A stretch of 64,000 bases of DNA from UKL13-2 sp038321965. Lineage in GTDB: Bacteria; Pseudomonadota; Gammaproteobacteria; Burkholderiales; Usitatibacteraceae. Of the stretch, positions 8,496 through 16,495 are shown piece after piece. The notes beneath the pieces are model-generated. The model was not told the origin of the DNA, did no database searches, and saw only the letters and a program-made list of their open reading frames with translations. The stretch lies in the NCBI GenBank assembly GCA_038321965.1, contig JBBQFL010000013.1, positions 20,432 to 84,431 of the forward strand, in the 5' to 3' direction. Both the position numbers and the translations under genes were made by a program. Within the stretch, counting starts at the first letter, position 1. Each line of letters begins with the position of its first letter.

Positions 8496-8737
8496 CCACG
8501 AACCCAAAGCTCAGGATAACCAACTGTAAAGTTTAAAGATAACAACCGAATGAAATGTGGATAACTCAACCAATATTTTTATTTCTATAAACCTGGCCTT
8601 TTTACCCACAGCAACCCACAGTGAGTATTTCATTTGTACCAGGATTTCAAAGCTCTTAAACAACTGAATTAACAAGTAAAAAGCATGTTTGGCGCGAAAT
8701 CCGGCTTCCTTATCTATTACTACTAGGTCTATTTATC
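8496..8737. other. dnaA-dnaN intergenic region, candidate oriC (right part)
   Basis: 242 AT-rich bases, unusual in this window, with a perfect DnaA box on the minus strand at 8556-8564 (TTATCCACA), a one-mismatch box TTACCCACA at 8602-8610 and a weaker CAACCCACA just after it. Runs of A/T between 8565 and 8600 could be the unwinding element. It is the better of the two origin candidates by box density. A GC-skew minimum or box-cluster count would settle it. Confidence 0.55.
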
Positions 8738-9847
8738 ATGTTTACAATAAAAGCTAAGAACAGCACTTTGCTTGGTCCACTTCAGTTTGTCACCGGCATC
8801 GTTGAACGTCGTCACACGCTACCGATTCTTTCAAACGTACTTGTCGAGGTTACGGACCATAATGTTGCCTTTCTGGCGACCGACCTTGAAGTGCAGATCA
8901 GAGCCACCGCAAAACTTGAAACCGCGCACAAACCGGGCAGCCTCACCGTTGCCGCAAAAAAACTCCAGGACATTCTTCGCGCATTACCACCCGACGCAGA
9001 TACCGCGCTGGAAACCAAAGAAAGCCGCTTGACCGTTAAAGCCGGCAAGAGTCGCTTCGCGCTGCAGACACTAGCCGCAACCGATTTTCCTAAAATTGCC
9101 GAAGCGAAAGACGCCGCAACAGAATTCAACCTCCCGCAAAAGGAATTCAAACGCGTTTTGGGCCTGGTTCAATTTGCCATGGCAGTGCAAGATATCCGTT
9201 ATTACCTCAACGGCGTTCTGCTCTCGACAGACGGCAATACCCTGCGTCTGGTTGCGACAGATGGACACCGCCTCTCCATGGCGAGCTACAAACTGCCGGA
9301 ACCGGTAGGTAAAATCGACGCGATACTTCCGCGTAAAACGGTACTCGAATTGATCAAATTGCTTGATGAAAGCGATGATCCTATTCACCTGAAGATGCAT
9401 CAAAACCAGGTGAAGTTCACCTTCGCTGGTATCGAAATTGTAAGCAAAATAGTTGAAGGGAAATTCCCGGATTACACCAAGGTGATTCCGAGCGGATACA
9501 CCAACCATCTCACACTCAATCGCCAAGAATTACTTAGCGCGCTGCAACGCGCATCAATTTTGTCGAACGACAAGATTCGCGGCGTCAGATTGGTCTTCAC
9601 CAAAGATTCGCTGTCGATCATATGCAGCAACAACGAAAACGAAGAAGCTGAAGAGAACCTGCCGATCACCTATGAAAAAGAGGCGATGGATATTGCTTTC
9701 AACATCGCCTATCTGCTTGACGTGTTGAATCATCTGCACAACGAAAATGTACTACTCTCATTGGGAGAGGCCAATATGTCCAGCGCGCTATTTACCCAAC
9801 CGGGCGGTGAGGATTTCAAATACGTTGTCATGCCGATGAGAATCTAG
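8738..9847 (+). CDS. dnaN: DNA polymerase III beta subunit (sliding clamp)
   Basis: Ring-forming processivity clamp that tethers Pol III to DNA. At 369 residues it has the normal length for the three-fold repeated clamp fold. The start MFTIKAKNSTLLGPLQFVTG and the segment VATDGHRLSMASYKLP are family-typical, and it ends VVMPMRI, close to the canonical VMPMRL. It follows dnaA after the candidate origin and precedes gyrB by 88 bases. Confidence 0.98.
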   Translation: MFTIKAKNSTLLGPLQFVTGIVERRHTLPILSNVLVEVTDHNVAFLATDLEVQIRATAKLETAHKPGSLTVAAKKLQDILRALPPDADTALETKESRLTVKAGKSRFALQTLAATDFPKIAEAKDAATEFNLPQKEFKRVLGLVQFAMAVQDIRYYLNGVLLSTDGNTLRLVATDGHRLSMASYKLPEPVGKIDAILPRKTVLELIKLLDESDDPIHLKMHQNQVKFTFAGIEIVSKIVEGKFPDYTKVIPSGYTNHLTLNRQELLSALQRASILSNDKIRGVRLVFTKDSLSIICSNNENEEAEENLPITYEKEAMDIAFNIAYLLDVLNHLHNENVLLSLGEANMSSALFTQPGGEDFKYVVMPMRI

Positions 9848-9935
9848 CCGCGACAAAGTTAAAACCGACAGATGCACGCACATCACACCAAGCGCATCAA
9901 TTCACCTAACAACGAAACAAGGCAACTGAAAATAA

Positions 9936-12347
9936 ATGGCTGATCTACCAAGAGACCCAAACGCATACGATTCCGATTCCATCAAAATACTGAAAGGTCT
10001 GGAGGCTGTCCGCAAACGCCCCGGCATGTATATCGGCGACACCTCCGATGGTTCTGGCCTGCATCACATGGTGTTTGAAGTCGTCGATAACGCAATCGAC
10101 GAAGCGCTCGCCAAGCACTGCGACGACATTAAGATCACGATCCATACGGACAACTCCATTTCGGTGACTGATAACGGGCGTGGCATTCCAACAGGCATCA
10201 AAGAAGACGACGAATTCAAGCGTTCGGCTGCGGAAATAGTCATGACCGAGTTGCATGCAGGCGGAAAGTTTGACGCCAACTCATATAAAGTTTCGGGCGG
10301 TTTGCACGGCGTAGGTGTTTCGGTCGTGAACGCGCTGTCAGAGTGGCTAAAGTTGCGCATTTGGCGAGACGGCAAAGTCCATCAGATGGAATTTCGCCAC
10401 GGCGATCGTGTGGCACCTCTAGCCGTCACCGGCACCACAGAAAAACGTGGTACCGAAGTCCACTTCATGGCTTCAAAAGAAACGTTTGCGCACATTGAGT
10501 TTCACTATGAAATTCTGGCCAAGCGCTTGCGCGAACTTTCTTTTCTTAATAGCGGCGTCAAAATTGAGTTGATCGATCAGCGTAACGGCAAGAGCGAGAA
10601 CTTCGCGTACGTAGGGGGCGTAAAAGGCTTCGTAGAATATATGAACCGTTCCAAAACGGTTTTGCATCCACGCATTTTCTATGCGATTGGTGAAAAAGAC
10701 GGCATGACCGTCGAAGTTTCGATGCAGTGGAACGACAGTTATAGCGAGTCCGTCCAGTGCTTCACCAATAATATTCCGCAGCGCGATGGCGGTACACACC
10801 TGACCGGTTTGCGCACCGCGATGACCCGCGTAATCAACAAGTTCATCGAAGAGAACGACTTTGCCAAGAAAGCGAAAGTTGAAACCTCGGGCGACGACTT
10901 ACGTGAAGGCCTGACTTGCGTGCTATCTGTCAAGGTTCCGGACCCCAAGTTTTCCTCCCAGACCAAAGACAAACTGGTGTCGTCTGAAGTCCAACCTATC
11001 GTGCAGGAAGTCGTAGCCGGCAAACTTTCTGAATACTTGCTCGAAAATCCAGCCGACGCAAAAAGCATTTGCGGCAAGATTGTCGACGCAGCGCGCGCGC
11101 GCGAAGCCGCTCGCAAGGCGCGCGAACTTACGCGCCGCAAAGGTGTGCTCGACGGCGTGGGGCTGCCCGGTAAGCTGGCAGACTGCCAGGAGAAAGACCC
11201 CGCGCTTTGTGAAATCTATATCGTCGAGGGCGACTCCGCTGGCGGCTCAGCCAAGCAAGGCCGGGATCGCAAGTTCCAGGCAATTCTGCCGCTGCGCGGC
11301 AAAGTGCTCAACGTTGAAAAAGCCCGCATCGATAAGGTCATTTCATCCGAGCAGATCGCCACCTTAATCACAGCACTGGGTGCCGGCATCGGCAAGGATG
11401 ATTTCAATCACGACAAGTTGCGCTATCACCGCATCATCATCATGACCGATGCTGACGTAGACGGTGCGCATATTCGCACGCTGCTGCTGACGTTCTTTTA
11501 CCGGCAGATGACGCAGCTGGTCGAAAACGGCTACATCTATATCGCGCAACCACCGCTCTACAAAATCAAGATGGGCAAGGAAGAGCGGTATATCAAAGAC
11601 GAGCACGAACTCAAATCAGCACAACTCAAAAAAGCGTTGGCCGATGCAGTGCTGAACCCTGGCGGCGGCGCGGCATTGATCGTCGGCGAAGCGCTCGGCA
11701 ATATCGCGCACGATTACTTGATGACCGACGCCATTATTGATCGGCTATCGCGAATGTTTGATCCGGAAGTCTTGCGCGGGATGATGAATTGCCCACGCCT
11801 CGATCTGACTACCGCGGAATCAGCATCCAAGGCCGCCGTCCGGCTCAGCGATGCCGTCGGTGCAGCTACCGTTACGATCAAGGTCGAGCAAGATGAGGTG
11901 CACGACGCTTACCGGCTGCGTTGCGTAAAGACGCTGCACGGCAATACGCGCGAAACGCTCATCGACAACACTTTCATCGAAACCGGTGATTATGAGCAGA
12001 TCGTTAAGACCGCGCTCATGCTAAATGGCCTGATTCGTGAGGGCGCAGATATTAAGCGCGGCGAAAAAGTTCTGGCGGTCAAGAGTTTTGGCGAAGCACT
12101 GGACTGGCTCATTGGTCAAGCCAAGGATGGCATGTACGTACAACGCTACAAAGGGCTGGGCGAGATGAACCCAGCGCAACTGTGGGAGACCACCATGGAC
12201 CCGAAGGTGCGCATTCTCCATCGCGTGCAGATCGAAGACGCCATCAGCGCCGATGAGACCTTCATGACGCTAATGGGTGATGACGTTGAACCCAGGCGCG
12301 CGTTTATCGAGACGAATGCGCTGCTGGTGCGAAATCTGGACGTGTAA
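9936..12347 (+). CDS. gyrB: DNA gyrase subunit B
   Basis: ATPase subunit of the type IIA topoisomerase that introduces negative supercoils. At 803 residues it matches the long proteobacterial form. The GHKL ATP site is visible as EVVDNAIDEA, DNGRGIPTG and GGLHGVGVSVVNA. The TOPRIM domain has IVEGDSAGGSAKQGRDR and DADVDGAHIRTLLLTFF. The C-terminal GyrA-contact segment has QRYKGLGEMNPAQLWETT. A ribosome site rich in A/G precedes the ATG. Confidence 0.99.
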   Translation: MADLPRDPNAYDSDSIKILKGLEAVRKRPGMYIGDTSDGSGLHHMVFEVVDNAIDEALAKHCDDIKITIHTDNSISVTDNGRGIPTGIKEDDEFKRSAAEIVMTELHAGGKFDANSYKVSGGLHGVGVSVVNALSEWLKLRIWRDGKVHQMEFRHGDRVAPLAVTGTTEKRGTEVHFMASKETFAHIEFHYEILAKRLRELSFLNSGVKIELIDQRNGKSENFAYVGGVKGFVEYMNRSKTVLHPRIFYAIGEKDGMTVEVSMQWNDSYSESVQCFTNNIPQRDGGTHLTGLRTAMTRVINKFIEENDFAKKAKVETSGDDLREGLTCVLSVKVPDPKFSSQTKDKLVSSEVQPIVQEVVAGKLSEYLLENPADAKSICGKIVDAARAREAARKARELTRRKGVLDGVGLPGKLADCQEKDPALCEIYIVEGDSAGGSAKQGRDRKFQAILPLRGKVLNVEKARIDKVISSEQIATLITALGAGIGKDDFNHDKLRYHRIIIMTDADVDGAHIRTLLLTFFYRQMTQLVENGYIYIAQPPLYKIKMGKEERYIKDEHELKSAQLKKALADAVLNPGGGAALIVGEALGNIAHDYLMTDAIIDRLSRMFDPEVLRGMMNCPRLDLTTAESASKAAVRLSDAVGAATVTIKVEQDEVHDAYRLRCVKTLHGNTRETLIDNTFIETGDYEQIVKTALMLNGLIREGADIKRGEKVLAVKSFGEALDWLIGQAKDGMYVQRYKGLGEMNPAQLWETTMDPKVRILHRVQIEDAISADETFMTLMGDDVEPRRAFIETNALLVRNLDV

Positions 12348-12725
12348 ACATGTAGGGTGCGTGTCACCAAAGTTAAGCGCAACAATCACCACAGTTAGAT
12401 GCTAACTTTGGTGAAAACTGTCAGCGCGCAAACCCGGGTAACTCGGGCTCGTGTGCCGACAACCAGCAACACTATGGAAAGTCACGATACTTACAAGATC
12501 GGGGGCAGGGGCTTCCAGTTCGCAGCAAACGAGCGTGCCGCGGTCAGCCTAGCTCACGACTAAATTGTTTCAACGTAGTCGATGGCTTGAGGGTCGCCCA
12601 GAAAACGGAAAAGTCCTCCGCTAAGCGAGAACAGTGGCGGGCGCCCGTTTTCGGCTTGAGCCACCTCGTTACCGGGCTCTTTTCTACAAAAAGTCGTGCT
12701 AGCCCGGTGTGACTGAATTTCCCCG
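12348..12725. other. Intergenic region after gyrB with two inverted repeats
   Basis: 378 bases without a supported gene. An 11-bp inverted repeat lies just after gyrB (listed separately). A second hairpin pairs GAAAACGG at 12601-12608 with CCGTTTTC at 12645-12652. On the minus strand, 12560-12751 is stop-free and ends in TAG at 12560, but no start codon was found that would make it a gene; see the findings. Confidence 0.5.
12365..12413. repeat. 11-bp perfect inverted repeat after gyrB
   Basis: CACCAAAGTTA at 12365-12375 and TAACTTTGGTG at 12403-12413, separated by 27 bases. It begins 18 bases after the gyrB stop and may end the gyrB transcript, but no U-run follows on the plus strand, so it is not a standard intrinsic terminator. 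Confidence 0.55.
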
Positions 12726-13214
12726 ATGGGCGAAGCCCAAAAATCAGGTTTTCACCTACATAGTGCGGCGTTGGTCCTACTTAGAATTAGTACGCCAGAG
12801 AAGCTGGTAAGTGCAACTTTTGAAGGACCGACGTTGGACCTGAAAGAAATTCTCGAGCGTATTGATGCTGGCGCCGAAGCGGACGAAGTACGTTTGGCAC
12901 TCGCTGTGAAAATTATGGAGTGCCTACAAGCCAGAGGGGATGACATGACCCCTTGGGAGCGCACTCATTACAAAATCGCTATCGACCTATTGCCCTCGTC
13001 TTGGCTCCGCCTGACCTGGGCACACGTAGATTGCGTTTGCAATATGCGCGAACCTGATAAGGGCACCTATGACCCTGCGTTCACGGAGTCAGCGCCCACC
13101 AAAATTGAGTTGCTGACCAAGATGACCGAGGCGTTGGCACTCATGCATGCAAAATATGAATATGACGCACTGGCCCAATTCCCAGTCGGGCAACAGCCTG
13201 TGAAAAACGACTAA
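12726..13214 (+). CDS. Hypothetical protein, no family recognised
   Basis: 162 residues, mixed and soluble in character, with no signal peptide or membrane helix. Two amphipathic helical stretches can be read, DLKEILERIDAGAEADEVRLAL in the first half and KIELLTKMTEALALMHAKYEYD near the end. It has two close cysteines (VDCVCN) in the middle and two tryptophans in SSWLRLTWAH. The start is the first ATG of the frame; a small GGGC-GAA-GCCC hairpin lies on it, so a different start is possible. It stands alone between gyrB and an orphan response regulator. I cannot assign a function. Confidence 0.6.
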   Translation: MGEAQKSGFHLHSAALVLLRISTPEKLVSATFEGPTLDLKEILERIDAGAEADEVRLALAVKIMECLQARGDDMTPWERTHYKIAIDLLPSSWLRLTWAHVDCVCNMREPDKGTYDPAFTESAPTKIELLTKMTEALALMHAKYEYDALAQFPVGQQPVKND

Positions 13215-13634
13215 TTTGAAGGCCCCTGTGACAGAGCTAGAATGTTTCGTTTTAATCTGGTGATACGCATATGTTGCGAAAAAGTATGACATTCGTACTG
13301 TGTAATAGAGTGTGAACATTTATGCCAACAGGGCAACATCGTCGGTAAGGCTTTCGGTAGTTAGGAGCGCTTGACGAAGGCCCGCTCACCAACCCGTTGT
13401 AAGCCAAACGCCGACGTAAAAAGCGCGTAGCTGCCGGACCCAATTCGTTGTTTGGCTTACAGCGCAACAGCGCTGCACTGCCTAATGTGTGATTAAGGCT
13501 GCGACCACCCCCGTGAAGCAACGGTGATGGCCATCCAATTCGACGAATCGTGCTGTTGCGCGAGCAACAGTTATGGGGCGTCATGTGTATGCAAAACAAC
13601 TTTTTGTGGCAAACCCTTGCCCGCAAGGCGCTTT
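13215..13634. other. Intergenic region with a long-spaced inverted repeat
   Basis: 420 bases upstream of the response regulator. The only clear structure is the inverted repeat at 13398-13461. A frame that would extend the response regulator upstream to 13524 is rich in Cys and Ser and does not look like coding sequence of this family. No convincing promoter was found. Confidence 0.5.
13398..13461. repeat. 12-bp perfect inverted repeat with 40-base spacing
   Basis: TGTAAGCCAAAC at 13398-13409 and GTTTGGCTTACA at 13450-13461. The arms are perfect; the 40 bases between them are GC-rich and unpaired by eye. No U-run or target-site duplication was seen. It could be a cruciform, a dimer-binding operator or the remnant of a small mobile repeat. 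Confidence 0.55.
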
Positions 13635-14030
13635 ATGGCTGAAACCACAACGCAGCAGCCGCTACGGGTTTTCTTGATTGAAGACTCCCCAGACGTTTGC
13701 GACCTATTCCTCATCTTCTTTCACATTCCCGGTGAGGTCGAGATCATCGGTCATGCGGATACCGAAAACGAATCGGTCGCGGCGATATTAGCTTCGCCCG
13801 TGGACGTCGTCGTGGTCGACCTCAATCTGCGCGAAGGCAATGGCCTAGCGGTCATCGAAAAAATCCGCAAGGCGAACCCCATGCCGCGGCCAAGCATCAT
13901 CGTATTTACCAACCAGCCGTTTCCAGAAATACGGCGCCGTGCCATGCAGCTCGAGGCTGACTATTTTTTCGACAAGTCAGTCGATTTCGACGCAGTGCGC
14001 GACACGTTGAGAAAGTTACGGTCGAAATAA
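13635..14030 (+). CDS. Stand-alone response-regulator receiver domain protein
   Basis: Single CheY-like receiver of 131 residues from the ATG at 13635. The acidic pocket is Glu16-Asp17 (IEDSP), the phospho-acceptor is Asp62 (VVVVDLNL), the switch Thr92 lies in VFTNQ, and Lys114 is in DKS, so all catalytic residues of a working receiver are present. No output domain follows. No histidine kinase gene lies nearby, so it is an orphan whose partner must be encoded elsewhere or shared. A perfect 15-bp inverted repeat lies 15 bases past its stop. Confidence 0.85.
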   Translation: MAETTTQQPLRVFLIEDSPDVCDLFLIFFHIPGEVEIIGHADTENESVAAILASPVDVVVVDLNLREGNGLAVIEKIRKANPMPRPSIIVFTNQPFPEIRRRAMQLEADYFFDKSVDFDAVRDTLRKLRSK

Positions 14031-14045
14031 AAGACTGCCAATGAC

Positions 14046-14099
14046 TAGCAACGACGCGGCCTTCAAGCAATTTATGCCCGAAAAGCCGCGTCGTTGCTA
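14046..14099. terminator. Perfect 15-bp inverted repeat between convergent genes
   Basis: TAGCAACGACGCGGC at 14046-14060 pairs with GCCGCGTCGTTGCTA at 14085-14099 around a 24-base loop. It lies between the convergent response regulator and membrane-protein genes, where a bidirectional terminator is expected. There is no U-run on either side, so termination by this element is only an inference. Confidence 0.5.
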
Positions 14100-14141
14100 A
14101 AGATTGGCAATCTGCAAGTTAAAGGCGTCATATCCCGCCAT

Positions 14142-14978
14142 TCAACTCGCGATTACCGATGAGCCAGCATGACGCGGTAATTCAAACGTCCCTCGCAACA
14201 GGCCATATAAAGCCCAAAGTAGCAGGATTGGAATGATCATGGTTTGAAGCAGGAAAATCACCATGATCTTGACGATGTGGTCGATAGCCTGCTCGGCCGC
14301 CTTCTTCAGATTTTCAAAATGCATCTTCACATCCGCGCCTTTGGCCAACCACTCCTTCACTTTGTCCCATGTCCCCTGCGTCTCGGATGAAGCGGGCAAG
14401 GGAGGTGTGAACGCGGACACTTGGACTGACGACAAATCAATCGCCAGTTGACTAGAGGTGAAATCAGCGGCAAGAAACTTCTGCGAAAGCAGTTCGGTGC
14501 CGATGGTTACCAGCGGGACGGCGAAGCGCAGCATCAACAGAATAACCAGCGCTCTGCACAACCAGCCGGGTAGCGATAGCCGACGAAAATAAAACCAGGT
14601 CCAGCCGAATGCTGCGGCGGTCAGCGCCGCCGATAACAGCCAATAGCTGCCAATGCTGATCAAGACCTTCTGAATGCCGAAGGCGACGCTGGCCGCCAGC
14701 ATCAAATTGGAAAAATGTTTCAGCAGCTCACTGAGTGGGGCGAGTAATTGTCCCGGTGTCAAATTCACGCCGACACCAAACGGCTGAGCCGAGATCTGTG
14801 TCCCCTGCACCACAGAAATAACGCCATTTAGCACTCGGGCCGTCGCGAAACTGACCAGCGCCCGCTTAAGGCCTGCATCCACCTGCTCGGTCGCTGGGGC
14901 GTCGAGTGGTCCGAGCCATGAGCAGAGAACGATGGCGGCCATACAGATTGCAATTGCGATTTGACGCGCGTTTCTCAT
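14142..14978 (-). CDS. Predicted inner-membrane protein of unknown function
   Basis: 278 residues from the ATG at 14976-14978. A signal-like hydrophobic helix spans about residues 6-22 (IAIAICMAAIVLCSWLG). Further membrane segments are FSNLMLAASVAFGIQKV with SYWLLSAALTAAAFGWTW, then ALVILLMLRFAVPLVTI, and a C-terminal pair containing VIFLLQTMIIPILLLWALY. Between them is a soluble, lysine-rich stretch (DKVKEWLAKGADVKMHF). The frame is open for 39 more codons upstream, but those lack the hydrophobic start. No family recognised. It is divergent from the L,D-transpeptidase gene. Confidence 0.7.
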   Translation of the reverse strand: MRNARQIAIAICMAAIVLCSWLGPLDAPATEQVDAGLKRALVSFATARVLNGVISVVQGTQISAQPFGVGVNLTPGQLLAPLSELLKHFSNLMLAASVAFGIQKVLISIGSYWLLSAALTAAAFGWTWFYFRRLSLPGWLCRALVILLMLRFAVPLVTIGTELLSQKFLAADFTSSQLAIDLSSVQVSAFTPPLPASSETQGTWDKVKEWLAKGADVKMHFENLKKAAEQAIDHIVKIMVIFLLQTMIIPILLLWALYGLLRGTFELPRHAGSSVIAS

Positions 14979-15320
14979 CTCGTTGTTCCCCGTATGATCA
15001 CCCACCATAGCGCTCACTTCGGCTGACACAAGTCTACGCGCTAGTACAGTCTCGATGCAAAACTCAAGCCATGAGGGAACCAAGCAAGATCGCAAAAAGC
15101 TTAATTAAGGGATAAATCACTACCAGTATCGCGGCCAATGAAACGCCAGCGATGTCTCTGAGTGTTGTCCATTCTTACTCGGGAGGCCGCACAGTAGCCA
15201 GAGACTGCCAAATACCGTAGCGGTCGCGACGGCGTCCTACAACGCTTTCACTTAAGCGCTGGCATGGCGATGCGGCAAGTTTCGCCACACTTACCCACGA
15301 TTACATTAACGGATATCAAT
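14979..15320. other. Divergent intergenic region
   Basis: 342 bases between the membrane protein and the L,D-transpeptidase. The transpeptidase frame is open from 15264, so the gap may be shorter. Apart from an AT-rich patch near 15095-15120 I see no repeat, operator or convincing promoter in it. Confidence 0.4.
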
Positions 15321-16475
15321 ATGGCGCAACTACGTCAAGCCTTCACAATCACGCCACCCACACCGCACCGCACCGCGCATATCGGATGCCAGGTCGGCTC
15401 GCGCACTGTCCACACGCTATTAGCGGCAATTTTCTCGGCAATTTCATGGATGGCTCTTGCTGCAGCCCCAGTCGCAAAAGAGCAGAACAGGGTCGACGCA
15501 CCGCCCAAGCATCCAGTTGACGCGTCAGCAACAAAGAATCCGATGCCCGCTGAAGTGCCTGCAAATCCATCGCCACACGTCTCACGAATTCTTGACACCA
15601 CCAAAACACCACCGCTGGCTGCAGGCGCGCGCGGCGAGGCCGTGGTGCGCGCGCAAATCCTGCTCGATCGGGCGTGGTTCTCGATCGGTGAAATCGATGG
15701 CGGCTTTGGCGCCAACATGACTAGAGCGATCAAGGCATTCCAGACAACAAATGGCCTGTCGGTGAGCGGCCGCATCGATGCCGCTACGTGGCAGGCGCTC
15801 ATGCCGGACGATGCGCCAGTCCTCATCAGCTATACAGTCACCGACAAGGATGCCGATGGGCCTTTCGTCAAAATTCCCGCTGATCTGATGCTGCGCGCCA
15901 AGCTGAAATATCTCGGTTTTGAAAACATCACGGAGGCGCTGGCAGAAAAATTTCACATGAGCCCGGCGTTGTTGCGCGAGCTCAATCCGAAACGCACATT
16001 TAAATCCGGCGATGAGATCGTGGTGCCGAACGTAGCATCGGAAAAATCACCAAACCGTACTAAAGCGGTGTCCATCGCCGTCGTCAAGGGAGATAAACAA
16101 CTTCTGGTGCTGGACCGCGAAGGCAAAACTCTGGCGGCGTTTCCCATCAGTCTGGGTGGTTCGCGGGACCCATTGCCACTGGGAAAACTGAAGATAGCCA
16201 ACGAGGTGACCGATCCGGTTTTCTATTACGACCCCGCGCTGATTTGGGACGCGAAGGCGCATTACACAAAAGCGCAGCTGGCACCTGGCCCGAACAGCCC
16301 CATCGGCACCGTCTGGATGGGGTTGAGCAAGAAACACTGGGGCATTCACGGTACGCCACAGCCGTCGCGCGTCGGCCGCATGGAAACCCACGGCTGCATT
16401 CACCTCACCAATTGGGATGCACAACGGCTTTCAGCGCTTGGCGCTGCGGGGTTTGTCGTCGACGTGCGGGGCTAG
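15321..16475 (+). CDS. L,D-transpeptidase (YkuD/ErfK family) with peptidoglycan-binding domain
   Basis: Periplasmic enzyme expected to cross-link peptidoglycan stem peptides or attach proteins to them through a catalytic cysteine. From the ATG at 15321 it has 384 residues: a hydrophobic secretion segment around 30-50 (LLAAIFSAISWMALAAAP), a Pro-rich linker, and a peptidoglycan-binding domain (GARGEAVVRAQILLDRAW, then AIKAFQTTNGL). A LysM-like middle follows (MSPALLRELNP, GDEIVVPN), then the YkuD domain with WGIHGTP and the active site THGCIHL. The first ATG of the frame, 15264, is 19 codons upstream and cannot be excluded. An M23 peptidase gene follows after 20 bases. Confidence 0.92.
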   Translation: MAQLRQAFTITPPTPHRTAHIGCQVGSRTVHTLLAAIFSAISWMALAAAPVAKEQNRVDAPPKHPVDASATKNPMPAEVPANPSPHVSRILDTTKTPPLAAGARGEAVVRAQILLDRAWFSIGEIDGGFGANMTRAIKAFQTTNGLSVSGRIDAATWQALMPDDAPVLISYTVTDKDADGPFVKIPADLMLRAKLKYLGFENITEALAEKFHMSPALLRELNPKRTFKSGDEIVVPNVASEKSPNRTKAVSIAVVKGDKQLLVLDREGKTLAAFPISLGGSRDPLPLGKLKIANEVTDPVFYYDPALIWDAKAHYTKAQLAPGPNSPIGTVWMGLSKKHWGIHGTPQPSRVGRMETHGCIHLTNWDAQRLSALGAAGFVVDVRG

Positions 16476-16495
16476 GCGGCGCCGAAGGATTGCAC

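Noticed and set aside
12348..14141. Integron or attC array in the accessory stretch after gyrB
   Set aside because: The inverted repeats lack the conserved GTTRRRY and RYYYAAC ends, and no integrase gene is present.
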